Of a stretch of 64,000 nucleotides of DNA, positions 30,642 through 38,341 are shown one piece after another (the first letter of the stretch is position 1; every line of letters starts with the position of its first letter). The notes under the pieces were generated by a model that searched no databases, was not told the origin of the DNA, and saw nothing but the letters and a program-made list of their open reading frames with translations. This stretch comes from Gemmatimonadaceae bacterium (GTDB taxonomy: Bacteria; Gemmatimonadota; Gemmatimonadetes; Gemmatimonadales; Gemmatimonadaceae), in NCBI GenBank assembly GCA_019637445.1, contig JAHBVS010000004.1, forward strand, positions 21,258-85,257. The letters are read 5' to 3'. Both the position numbers and the translations under genes were made by a program.

Positions 30642-31510
30642 GCGTCTTCATCGACAAGAACACCAAGCTGGTGGTGCAGGGCATCACGGGCCGCGACGGC
30701 TCGTTCCACGCCAAGCAGATGATGGAGTACGGCACCCAGGTCGTCGCCGGCGTGACGCCGGGCAAGGGCGGCCAGAAGTTCGAGGGCACGGTGCCGATCT
30801 TCAACACGGTCGCCGACGCCGTGAAGGAGACGGGCGCGAACACCAGCGTCATCTACGTGCCGCCGCCGTTCGCCGCCGACGCGATCATGGAAGCTGCCGC
30901 CTCCGGCGTCAGCCTGGTCGTCTGCATCACGGAAGGCGTGCCGGTGCTCGACATGACGAAGGTCTATCCCTTCGTGAAGGAGCGCGGCGTCCGCCTCATC
31001 GGTCCGAACTGCCCTGGCCTCATCACGCCGGGCGCCAGCAAGGTCGGCATCATCCCCGGCCGCATCTGCACCCCGGGCCCGGTGGGCGTGGTCTCGCGCT
31101 CAGGCACGTTGACCTACGAAGTGGTCTACCAGCTCACCCGCGCGGGCATCGGCCAGACGACCTGCGTCGGCATCGGCGGCGACCCGATCAACGGCACGAA
31201 CTTCATCGATTGCCTCGAGGCCTTCGAGAAGGACCCGGCCACCAAGGCCGTGGCGATGATGGGCGAGATCGGCGGCACGGACGAGCAGGAGGCTGCCGAG
31301 TTCGTCAAGAAGCACATGAAGAAGCCGGTCGTGGGCTTCATCGCGGGCCAGACCGCTCCCCCGGGCCGTCGCATGGGCCACGCGGGTGCGATCATCTCCG
31401 GTTCGTCGGGCACGGCTGCCGAGAAGCTCGAGGCGTTCGCTGCCGCTGGCATGGGTGTGGCGAAGCGGCCGATGGACTTCGTGGAGCTGATCAAGGCGCG
31501 GCTGAAGTAG
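30638..31510 (+). CDS. sucD: Succinyl-CoA ligase [ADP-forming] alpha subunit
   Basis: This 290-residue protein carries the CoA-binding Rossmann domain ([16 protein letters not shown] at the N-terminus) and the phosphohistidine region [15 protein letters not shown]. The length equals the family standard. GTG start inside the sucC stop codon context. The succinyl-CoA it uses could come from the 2-oxoacid oxidoreductase at the left end. Confidence 0.97.
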   Translation: MSVFIDKNTKLVVQGITGRDGSFHAKQMMEYGTQVVAGVTPGKGGQKFEGTVPIFNTVADAVKETGANTSVIYVPPPFAADAIMEAAASGVSLVVCITEGVPVLDMTKVYPFVKERGVRLIGPNCPGLITPGASKVGIIPGRICTPGPVGVVSRSGTLTYEVVYQLTRAGIGQTTCVGIGGDPINGTNFIDCLEAFEKDPATKAVAMMGEIGGTDEQEAAEFVKKHMKKPVVGFIAGQTAPPGRRMGHAGAIISGSSGTAAEKLEAFAAAGMGVAKRPMDFVELIKARLK

Positions 31511-31545
31511 GGCTTCAGGCTTCGTGGAAGGGCTGGGAACGGCTG

Positions 31546-31740
31546 TTTACCACGGAGACACGGAGACCACGGAGAACTGCGGGCGCGCGATGTGCTCCGT
31601 GTCTTCTTCAAGTGATTTCTTAAGGGGGCGCGGCGGACAAATCTGTCCGCCGCGTCCCCTTAGAAGTTGCTGTTGGGAGTAGGCACTGAGGCCTCCGACC
31701 CGTCCCGACAACCTCCGTGTCTCCGTGTCTCCGTGGTAAA
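31546..31740. repeat. Nested inverted-repeat element between sucD and ndk
   Basis: This element fills most of the 315-bp gap between sucD (stop 31510) and ndk (start 31826), which contains no gene. A perfect 21-bp inverted repeat has arms at 31546-31566 and 31720-31740, with ACCACGGAGACACGGAGA as its main part. The arms are built from tandem CTCCGTGT-like 8-mers. A further partial copy (CTCCGTGTCTTC) lies near 31595. The 19-bp hairpin at 31621-31662 is inside. Such CACGGAG-type repeats are known intergenic elements in several phyla and are often mistaken for coding sequence. No transposase is present. Confidence 0.75.
31621..31662. repeat. Near-perfect 19-bp hairpin inside the nested repeat
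   Basis: The arms are at 31621-31639 and 31644-31662 with the loop AATC. They read TAAGGGGGCGCGGCGGACA against TGTCCGCCGCGTCCCCTTA. The only non-Watson-Crick position is a G that would pair with U in RNA, so the transcript would form a full 19-bp stem. It is strong enough to stop transcription or protect the sucCD message 3' end. No T-run follows. Confidence 0.8.
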
Positions 31741-31825
31741 AAACTTCGCCACCCCGAACCCTGCCTTAGGTCAGTTATCCAACTATCTTTACAGGCTAAG
31801 TCAGACCCAAACCGAGAAGAGACAA

Positions 31826-32245
31826 GTGCCCCTGAACTACACCTTCAGCATCATCAAGCCCGACGCCTTCAACACGGGCAAGGCCGGCAAGATCATCGCC
31901 CACCTCGAAGGCCAAGGCTTCAAGCTCAAGGCCGCGCGCGTGATGCAGCTCTCCAAGAAGCAGGCCGAGGAGTTCTACGCCGTGCACCGCGGCCGGCCGT
32001 TCTACGCCGAGCTCGTCGAGTTCATGAGCTCCGCCCCCTGCATGCCGTTCGTCGTCGAGCGCGAGAATGCCGTCCACGCCCTGCGTGAGGCCATTGGCGC
32101 CACCGACCCGGCCGAGGCCGCTGCCGGGACCGTCCGGAAGCTCTACGCCGAGTCCAAGGGCAAGAACGCCATCCACGCCTCGGACTCCGACGAGAACGCC
32201 GTGCGTGAGGCCCGCTTCTTCTTCGCCGAAGCCGACGCCCTCTAA
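31826..32245 (+). CDS. ndk: Nucleoside diphosphate kinase
   Basis: This 139-residue enzyme moves the gamma phosphate between nucleoside triphosphates through a phosphohistidine. FSIIKPDAF opens the fold, the active histidine is in NAIHASDSDENA, and REARFFFAE ends it. The GTG start at 31826 was chosen because sequence upstream in the same frame translates the repeat arm (31720-31740) and has no similarity to the family. A weak AGAAGAGA site lies before the GTG. Confidence 0.94.
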   Translation: MPLNYTFSIIKPDAFNTGKAGKIIAHLEGQGFKLKAARVMQLSKKQAEEFYAVHRGRPFYAELVEFMSSAPCMPFVVERENAVHALREAIGATDPAEAAAGTVRKLYAESKGKNAIHASDSDENAVREARFFFAEADAL

Positions 32246-32310
32246 GTGCGCTGACCACAGCGAGTTGCCCAGTTGACCCTAGGGCCTCGTTTCAGTTAGC
32301 TTTCAACGTT

Positions 32311-32790
32311 ATGCTCGCGTTCTCCATTCGCACCCTCGCCGAGGGGGCGGTCCACGTTGATGCGGACCTTCCTGCCGACGATTCCGTGTGGATGGCGGGC
32401 GATGTCCGCCCCGTAAAGGGCGTCCGCGTCACGGGGCGTCTGAGCGGTGCGGGGCAGGGTCGGTACTACTTCAGCGGCACGTTCCACGGGACGGCCGCCG
32501 GCGAGTGCAGACGCTGCCTGGTGCCGGTGGAGTTCGAGGTGCGGAACGAGGCGCACCTGATCTACGCCGACGCCGACGATGAGAACGCCGACGAGCCCGA
32601 TGTCTACCCGATTGGGGAGCACGGGACCGAAGTCGATCTCCGCGCTGCGATCCGCGAGCAGTGGTTGTTGGATGCGTCCGGCCTTCCGTTGTGCCGCCCC
32701 GACTGCAAGGGGCTCTGTCCGACCTGTGGGGCCGAACTCAATGCTGGACCCTGCGCCTGCCAGCCGGCGGCCGTGGGCACGAAGTCCTGA
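32311..32790 (+). CDS. DUF177 (YceD-like) protein
   Basis: This 159-residue protein has GECRRCLVPVEFEV in the middle and a C-terminal zinc-knuckle-like RPDCKGLCPTCGAELNAGPCAC, the DUF177/YceD pattern. The family is linked to 23S rRNA processing and ribosome assembly, mostly from its conserved place upstream of rpmF, which is seen here. The leading TTAGCTTTC sits 6 bp before the ATG. Confidence 0.9.
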   Translation: MLAFSIRTLAEGAVHVDADLPADDSVWMAGDVRPVKGVRVTGRLSGAGQGRYYFSGTFHGTAAGECRRCLVPVEFEVRNEAHLIYADADDENADEPDVYPIGEHGTEVDLRAAIREQWLLDASGLPLCRPDCKGLCPTCGAELNAGPCACQPAAVGTKS

Positions 32791-32832
32791 TTCCGATTCT
32801 TCGCATTTTCCACTAGCAGACCCGAGACTCCG

Positions 32833-33015
32833 ATGGCCGTCCCGAAGCGCCGTACCTCCAAGCGCAAGAAGCGCGCGCGCAACACCCACAAGGTGGCGCC
32901 CAAGATCAACATCCAGGCCTGCCCGAAGTGCGGCGCCTCCAAGCGCCCGCACCACGTGTGTGAGGAGTGCGGGTTCTATGCTGGTGAGCAGCGGGTCGCG
33001 GCGCGCGAAGCGTAA
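32833..33015 (+). CDS. rpmF: 50S ribosomal protein L32
   Basis: This 60-residue protein begins MAVPKRRTSKRKKRARNTHK, the L32 N-terminal signature. It has a zinc-binding pair CPKCGASK and CEECGFY. The first gene pair DUF177-rpmF is followed at once by plsX, whose ATG shares a base with the rpmF stop codon. Confidence 0.98.
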   Translation: MAVPKRRTSKRKKRARNTHKVAPKINIQACPKCGASKRPHHVCEECGFYAGEQRVAAREA

Positions 33016-34022
33016 TGGCTCGCATCGCGCTGGACGCGATGGGGGGCGATCACGCGCCCCAGGCACCCATCGCGGCGGCACTGCTCGCCGCCGCTGAACT
33101 CGGCGCGCAGCACACAATCCAACTCGTCGGCCAGGAGTCCGTCGTTCGCGACGAACTGGCCAAGCAACTCGCCGGCGCCTCGCCCTTGATGGTCGAGGCG
33201 GCGGCGCGTTTCGAGTTTGTGGACGCGCCCGAGGTCATTCTCATGACCGACAAGCCGTCCGTCGCCATCCGCGGCAAGCCCAAGTCCTCGATGGCCCTCG
33301 GCCTGCGCCTGCAGACCGAAGGAAAGAGCGACGCCTTTGTCTCGGCCGGCAACACCGGCGCGCAGATGGCCGCCTCGGTGTTCATCCTGCGCCTGCACGA
33401 GGGGCTCGAGCGTCCGGCTATCGGCACCGTGTTCCCCACGGCCAAGAATCCCGTGGTCGTGCTGGACTCCGGCGCCAACGTCGACTGCTCGCCCGAGGAA
33501 CTGGTGAACTTCGCCAACCTTGGGCACGTCTACGCCAAGGACATCCTGCGGCGCGAGAACCCCGCCATCGGACTGCTGTCGATTGGCGAGGAGGCGGAGA
33601 AGGGCAACGCCGCCGTCAAGGAGGCGCACCAGTTGCTGCTCAAGAGCGGCCTCAACTTCCTCGGCAACATCGAGGGTCGCGACATCCCGATGGGTGCCTG
33701 CGACCGCGGCCCCATCGACGTCGTTGTCTGCGATGGATTCACCGGAAACGTGCTGCTCAAGTTCTACGAGTCGGTCGCCCCGATGCTCTTCGGCATGCTG
33801 ATGAAGGCTGGCGTGACCAAGGAACAGGTCGCCGGCGCTGCGTCGATGCTCGACTACGCCAAGTACGGCGGTGCGCCGCTGCTCGGCGTGAAGGGCGTGA
33901 GCATCATTTGCCACGGCAAGTCCAGCCCCGAGGCCATCAAGAACGGCATCCTCGCCGGCTTGCGGGCCCACGAGTCCAAGATGAGCTCGCATATCGGCGA
34001 GCGCGTGCAGGGGGCCGAATGA
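33015..34022 (+). CDS. plsX: Phosphate acyltransferase PlsX
   Basis: This 335-residue enzyme makes acyl-phosphate from acyl-ACP, the acyl donor for the first step of phospholipid synthesis. It starts ARIALDAMGGDHAP, and SAGNTGAQMAA, VLDSGANVDC and CDGFTGNVLLKF are family motifs. It is a peripheral membrane enzyme. The fabH ATG overlaps its stop. Confidence 0.97.
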   Translation: MARIALDAMGGDHAPQAPIAAALLAAAELGAQHTIQLVGQESVVRDELAKQLAGASPLMVEAAARFEFVDAPEVILMTDKPSVAIRGKPKSSMALGLRLQTEGKSDAFVSAGNTGAQMAASVFILRLHEGLERPAIGTVFPTAKNPVVVLDSGANVDCSPEELVNFANLGHVYAKDILRRENPAIGLLSIGEEAEKGNAAVKEAHQLLLKSGLNFLGNIEGRDIPMGACDRGPIDVVVCDGFTGNVLLKFYESVAPMLFGMLMKAGVTKEQVAGAASMLDYAKYGGAPLLGVKGVSIICHGKSSPEAIKNGILAGLRAHESKMSSHIGERVQGAE

Positions 34023-35008
34023 AGCGTCCATACGCCATGCTGACGGCCACCGCGCACGCGGTGCCGAAGCGCGCGTTCCACAACGACGACTTCGCGTCGA
34101 TCGGCGTGGAGACGAACGACGAGTGGATCCGCGAACGCACGGGCATCCGTCAGCGCTACGTGGCGGGTGAGGGCGAGAGCCTCACTTCGCTGTCCACCGC
34201 GGCGGCGCGCGAGGCCATGGAGGCCGCGGGCGTCACCGCCGCCGAGCTGGATGCGATCATCCTCGGCACCGCGAGCCCCGACCGCCTGCTGCCGGCCACC
34301 GCAGTCGAGGTGCAGGCCGCACTCGGCGCCACCCGCGCGGTCGCCTTCGACATCGACTCCGCCTGCTCTGGTTGGCTCTACGGCGTGCAGGTCGCCGAGG
34401 GTTTGATCGCCACGGGCGGCTACGAGACGATCCTGGTCATCGGTGGCGAGGTGCTGAGCCGCATCATCAACTGGAAGGACCGCAACACCTGCGTGCTCTT
34501 CGGCGACGGCTCGGGTGCGACCATCGTCAAGAAGGCCACGAAGGGTCGCGGCATCCTCTCGGCGTATATGCGCTCTGACGGCACGCTGGCCGACCTGCTG
34601 CAGCGCCCGAAGGGTGCCGGCTACGCCCCGATGACGGCCGAGATCCTCGCCGAGGGCTCGCACTTCATCACGATGGCCGGACGCGAGGTGTTCAAGAACG
34701 CCGTGCGTTCGATGGCCGACGCGGCGGACCGCGCGCTGGATGGCGCCAAGCTCTCGGCGAACGACATCGACATCATGATCCCGCACCAGGCGAACATCCG
34801 GATCATCGAGGCGACGGCGAAGCACGCCAGCATCCCGATGGAGAAGGTGTTCGTGAACGTCGACAAGTACGGCAATACGTCGGCGGCGTCGATCCCCATC
34901 GCGCTCAGCGAGGCCATGAAGCAGGGGGTGGTGAAGGAGGGCACGACGGTGATGTTCGTGGCCTTCGGCGCCGGATTCACCTGGGGTTCGATGGTGGTGC
35001 GCTTCTGA
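34019..35008 (+). CDS. fabH: Beta-ketoacyl-ACP synthase III
   Basis: This 329-residue condensing enzyme joins acetyl-CoA to malonyl-ACP to start fatty-acid synthesis. The active cysteine is C116 in DIDSACSGW, with the histidine in IPHQANIRI and the asparagine in DKYGNTSAASIP. The TN.EWI..RTGI.QR motif near residue 33 is typical. The start at 34019 lies in the plsX stop; the open frame extends upstream within plsX but lacks similarity. Confidence 0.97.
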   Translation: MKRPYAMLTATAHAVPKRAFHNDDFASIGVETNDEWIRERTGIRQRYVAGEGESLTSLSTAAAREAMEAAGVTAAELDAIILGTASPDRLLPATAVEVQAALGATRAVAFDIDSACSGWLYGVQVAEGLIATGGYETILVIGGEVLSRIINWKDRNTCVLFGDGSGATIVKKATKGRGILSAYMRSDGTLADLLQRPKGAGYAPMTAEILAEGSHFITMAGREVFKNAVRSMADAADRALDGAKLSANDIDIMIPHQANIRIIEATAKHASIPMEKVFVNVDKYGNTSAASIPIALSEAMKQGVVKEGTTVMFVAFGAGFTWGSMVVRF

Positions 35009-35931
35009 TGATCCTCCTCTTTCCGGGGCAGGGATCGCAGAAGCCGGGGATGGCCAAGGACCTGGCCGCCGCATTTCCCGCGGCCAAGGATGTCTTCGAA
35101 CGCGCCAACGCGGCGCTTGGCGTGGACCTCGCGACCTTGGCCTTCGAGGGCCCGGCCGACGAGCTGACGCTCACGCACAACGCACAGCCGGCGCTGCTGG
35201 CGCACGGCGCGGCGGTCTGGGCGGTGGTGAAGGACAAGGTCGCGACCACGACGCAGGGCGCCGCCGGCCACTCGCTGGGCGAGTTCTCGGCGTACCACGC
35301 GGCGGGCGCGCTCTCGCTGGAGGATGCGCTCAAGCTCGTGCGGCGTCGCGGTGAGCTGATGCTGGCGACGGGGCGCGACGTGCCGGGCGCGATGGCCGCC
35401 ATCCTTGGCGAGACCTCGCGCACGATCGAGGAGATCTGCCGTGATGCGTCTGACGCGGGAGCGGTGGTGCCCGCGAACTACAACGCGCTCGAGCAGATCG
35501 TGATCTCGGGTGAGGTCGCGGCCGTGGAGAAGGCGATGGAACTCGCCAAGGCCGCTGGTGCCAAGCGTGCGGTGCGCTTGCCCGTGAGCGGCGCCTTCCA
35601 CAGCCCGTTGATGCAGCCTGCCGCCGCCGGCCTCAAGGAAGCACTGGACGCCGCCAAGTGGCGCGACCCATCGGTTCCCGTCTGGAGCAACGTCACGGCG
35701 GAAGCCATTGGCGATAGCGCGACGGCGCGCCAACTGTTGCATCAGCAGCTGACCTCGCCTGTGCGCTGGGTCGAGGTCGTGCGCAACATGGCCGCCCGTA
35801 ACCCTGGCACCACATTCGTGGAGATGGGCCCCGGCGCCGTGCTGAGCGGTCTGGTGAAGCGCCTGGCGCCGGACTGCAAGACAATGACCTGCGGCACCGT
35901 GGCCGAGGTCGAGGCCCTGCTGGCTATGTAG
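35008..35931 (+). CDS. fabD: Malonyl-CoA:ACP transacylase
   Basis: This 307-residue transacylase loads malonyl groups onto ACP. FPGQGSQKPGM begins it, the nucleophile is S89 in AAGHSLGEFSA, and PVSGAFHSPLM contains the second catalytic residue, histidine. The length is typical. It is followed by an 87-bp gap holding the tandem repeat before fabG. Confidence 0.97.
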   Translation: MILLFPGQGSQKPGMAKDLAAAFPAAKDVFERANAALGVDLATLAFEGPADELTLTHNAQPALLAHGAAVWAVVKDKVATTTQGAAGHSLGEFSAYHAAGALSLEDALKLVRRRGELMLATGRDVPGAMAAILGETSRTIEEICRDASDAGAVVPANYNALEQIVISGEVAAVEKAMELAKAAGAKRAVRLPVSGAFHSPLMQPAAAGLKEALDAAKWRDPSVPVWSNVTAEAIGDSATARQLLHQQLTSPVRWVEVVRNMAARNPGTTFVEMGPGAVLSGLVKRLAPDCKTMTCGTVAEVEALLAM

Positions 35932-35983
35932 GGCGGCCTGACGAAGGCCGCGGCGTGAAGGAGTCCCGCATCGCCGTCCGCTT

Positions 35984-36018
35984 CCGTCCTCCGTCCTCCG
36001 TCCTCTGTCCCTGTCCCC
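35984..36018 (+). repeat. 7-bp tandem repeat just upstream of fabG
   Basis: CCGTCCT occurs three times in a row (35984-36004), followed by decayed copies CTGTCCC and TGTCCCC up to the base before the fabG ATG. As CGTCCTC units it differs by one base from the repeat before mqnC (40473-40493). The pyrimidine run leaves fabG without a Shine-Dalgarno sequence. Confidence 0.7.
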
Positions 36019-36759
36019 ATGCAAATCTCTCTCAAGGACAAAGTCGCCCTCGTCACCGGCTCCACGCGCGGCATCGGCCGGGCGATCGCCGAGTCGTTGG
36101 CCCAGTGCGGCGCGAAGCTGGCCATCGTCGGTCGCGACCAGGCCAAGGCGGACGCTGTGGCCGCCGAGATCGGCCCCGAACACAAGGGCTTCGCCTGCGA
36201 CATCGGGGACCCGGCGCAGGTGAGCGCACTCGTCGAGGCCGTGGAGAAGCACTTCGGCCAGCTCGACATCCTGGTCAACAACGCCGGCATCACCAAGGAC
36301 AACCTCATCCTCCGCATGAAGGACGAGGATTGGAACGCGGTGCTGGAGACCAACCTGCGCTCGGCCTTCATCGCCATCCGCAGCGCGCAGCGCGGGATGA
36401 TGAAGCGCCGCTTCGGCCGCATCATCAACATCGCCAGCGTTGTGGGACTGATCGGCAACCCGGGGCAGGCGAACTACGCGGCGAGCAAGGCGGGGCTCAT
36501 CGGGCTCAGCAAGTCGGTGGCGAAGGAACTGGCCAGCCGCAACATCCTCTGCAACGTCGTGGCACCGGGCTTCATCAAGACCGACATGACGGACGCGATG
36601 ACGCCGGAGGCCGTGAAGGCGCTGCAGGATCAGATTCCGCTGCAGCGCTTCGGCAGTGTGCAGGACGTCGCGGGCGCGGTGGCATTCCTCGCCTCCGATT
36701 ATGCGTCGTACATCACGGGCCAAGTGCTCACGGTGGATGGCGGCATGGTGATGTCGTAA
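36019..36759 (+). CDS. fabG: 3-oxoacyl-ACP reductase
   Basis: This 246-residue short-chain dehydrogenase reduces 3-oxoacyl-ACP with NADPH. TGSTRGIGRAIA is the nucleotide-binding motif, NNAGIT the conserved loop, and the catalytic serine, tyrosine and lysine lie in IINIASVVG and YAASKAG. The C-terminus (ITGQVLTVDGGMVMS) is typical. Place in the fab cluster confirms the role. The start is the ATG at 36019, directly after the heptamer repeat. Confidence 0.97.
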   Translation: MQISLKDKVALVTGSTRGIGRAIAESLAQCGAKLAIVGRDQAKADAVAAEIGPEHKGFACDIGDPAQVSALVEAVEKHFGQLDILVNNAGITKDNLILRMKDEDWNAVLETNLRSAFIAIRSAQRGMMKRRFGRIINIASVVGLIGNPGQANYAASKAGLIGLSKSVAKELASRNILCNVVAPGFIKTDMTDAMTPEAVKALQDQIPLQRFGSVQDVAGAVAFLASDYASYITGQVLTVDGGMVMS

Positions 36760-36795
36760 TCGCGGATTCCCTCCTGTGAGACGGGAACCCAGCGT

Positions 36796-36804
36796 GTATA
36801 TTTC
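36796..36804 (+). promoter_or_regulatory. Candidate promoter element (GTATATTTC) before acpP
   Basis: GTATATTTC lies in the 87-bp gap between fabG and acpP, 42 bp before the acpP ATG. TATATT would be a good -10 box, with only a weak CTGTGA 17 bp upstream. Extra transcription of acpP is plausible because ACP is abundant. Confidence 0.35.
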
Positions 36805-36846
36805 CCGATTGTTCCAGTGATCCCACCCCTACGGAGTCCAGATTCA

Positions 36847-37083
36847 ATGGCCGACCATTCCGCGAAGGTCAAGGACATCATCGAGAAGGAGCTCGGAGTC
36901 GAGCGCGAGAAGCTCACGGACGGCGCGAGCTTCATCGAGGATCTCGGTGCCGACTCGCTCGACATCGTCGAGCTGGTGATGGAGTTCGAGAAGGAGTTCA
37001 ACATCGACATCCCCGACGAGGATGCCGAGAAGCTTCGCACGGTTGGCGACGCGATCGGCTACCTCAACGGCAAGCTCGGTTAA
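36847..37083 (+). CDS. acpP: Acyl carrier protein
   Basis: This 78-residue acidic protein carries the growing acyl chain on phosphopantetheine attached to S37 in [11 protein letters not shown]. The helix pattern and length are standard. ACGGAG upstream and the start ADHSAKVKD support the ATG at 36847; an in-frame ATG 30 bases before it would add an unrelated leader. fabF begins three bases after its stop codon. Confidence 0.98.
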   Translation: MADHSAKVKDIIEKELGVEREKLTDGASFIEDLGADSLDIVELVMEFEKEFNIDIPDEDAEKLRTVGDAIGYLNGKLG

Positions 37084-37086
37084 GCC

Positions 37087-38337
37087 GTGGGTTCGTTGCG
37101 GCGCCGGGTCGTGGTCACCGGCCTGGGGTGTGTCACCCCGGTCGGGAACGACCTCCAATCCGCGTGGGACGGGGTCCTCGCGGGCAAGTCGGGCGGCGGG
37201 CCCATCACCAAGTTCGACGCGGCGGCCTTCAAGGTCCGCTTCGCCTGCGAGGTGAAGGGCTTCGACGCGGCGCTGTACATGGACCGCAAGGAGCTCAAGC
37301 GCTCCGACCTGTACACGCAGTACGCGATGGCTGCCGCCGTGCAGGCCATGGCCGACGCCAAGCTGGAGTCGGGCGGCTTCGACCCCAACCGCCTCGGCGT
37401 CATCATCGGCTCGGGCATCGGCGGCATCGCGACCTTCGAGGAGCAGTGCCACACGTACTTCACCTCGGGGCCGAACCGCATCTCGCCGTTCTTCGTCCCG
37501 ATGTTCATCGGCGACATCGCGGCCGGCGTGGTCTCCATGCGCTTCGGCGCCAAGGGACCCAACTACGCCACGCAGTCGGCCTGCGCCACCAGTGCGCACG
37601 CCATCGGTGATGCCTTCCGCATCATCAGCTATGGCGACGCCGACGCAATCATCGCCGGCGGCTCGGAGGCCGCCGTGGCCCCGATGGCCATCGGTGGCTT
37701 CGGCAACATGCAGGCGCTGTCCACGCGCAACGATTCGCCGGAGACGGCCTCGCGCCCCTTCGACGCCACGCGCGACGGCTTCGTGCTCGGCGAGGGCTCG
37801 GGCGTGGTCATCCTCGAGGAGCTGGAGCACGCCAAGAAGCGCGGTGCGCGCATCTACGCCGAGATCGTCGGCTACGGCGCCACGGGCGATGCCTACCACC
37901 TCACCGGACAGCCCGAGGACCACGAGGGCCTGCAGCGCGCCATGCGCCGCGCCCTCGAGGACGGCGGTCTCAGGCCCGAGGATGTGCAGTACATCAACGC
38001 CCACGGCACCTCGACGCCGCTCAATGACCCGAACGAGATCCGGGCCATCAAGAAGGTGTTCGGGACGCACGCCACGGCGCTGAACGTGAGCTCGACCAAG
38101 TCGGCCACCGGCCACACGCTGGGCGCCGCCGGCGCCATCGAGGCCGTCTTCACGACGCTGGCCATGACGCACGGCATCATTCCGCCGACGATCAACCTGT
38201 CGTCGCCGGACCCCGAGTGCGACCTCGACTGCACGGCCAACACGGCCGTCAAGCGCGAGGTGCACGCGGCGCTCTCCAACTCCTCCGGATTCGGCGGCCA
38301 CAACGTGAGCATCGCCCTCCGGAAGCTCACGGACTAA
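37087..38337 (+). CDS. fabF: Beta-ketoacyl-ACP synthase II
   Basis: This 416-residue elongating condensing enzyme starts with GTG and RRRVVVTGLGCVTPVG. The active cysteine is in ATQSACATSAHAIGDA, and the two histidines in INAHGTSTPLND and KSATGHTLGAAG. The length is typical. It ends the fatty-acid cluster, and mqnE begins four bases later. Confidence 0.97.
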   Translation: MGSLRRRVVVTGLGCVTPVGNDLQSAWDGVLAGKSGGGPITKFDAAAFKVRFACEVKGFDAALYMDRKELKRSDLYTQYAMAAAVQAMADAKLESGGFDPNRLGVIIGSGIGGIATFEEQCHTYFTSGPNRISPFFVPMFIGDIAAGVVSMRFGAKGPNYATQSACATSAHAIGDAFRIISYGDADAIIAGGSEAAVAPMAIGGFGNMQALSTRNDSPETASRPFDATRDGFVLGEGSGVVILEELEHAKKRGARIYAEIVGYGATGDAYHLTGQPEDHEGLQRAMRRALEDGGLRPEDVQYINAHGTSTPLNDPNEIRAIKKVFGTHATALNVSSTKSATGHTLGAAGAIEAVFTTLAMTHGIIPPTINLSSPDPECDLDCTANTAVKREVHAALSNSSGFGGHNVSIALRKLTD

Positions 38338-38341
38338 GCGC

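Noticed and set aside
31667..31825. In-frame extension upstream of ndk
   Set aside because: Its translation covers the repeat arm (31720-31740) and matches no ndk sequence; the family start corresponds to GTG at 31826.
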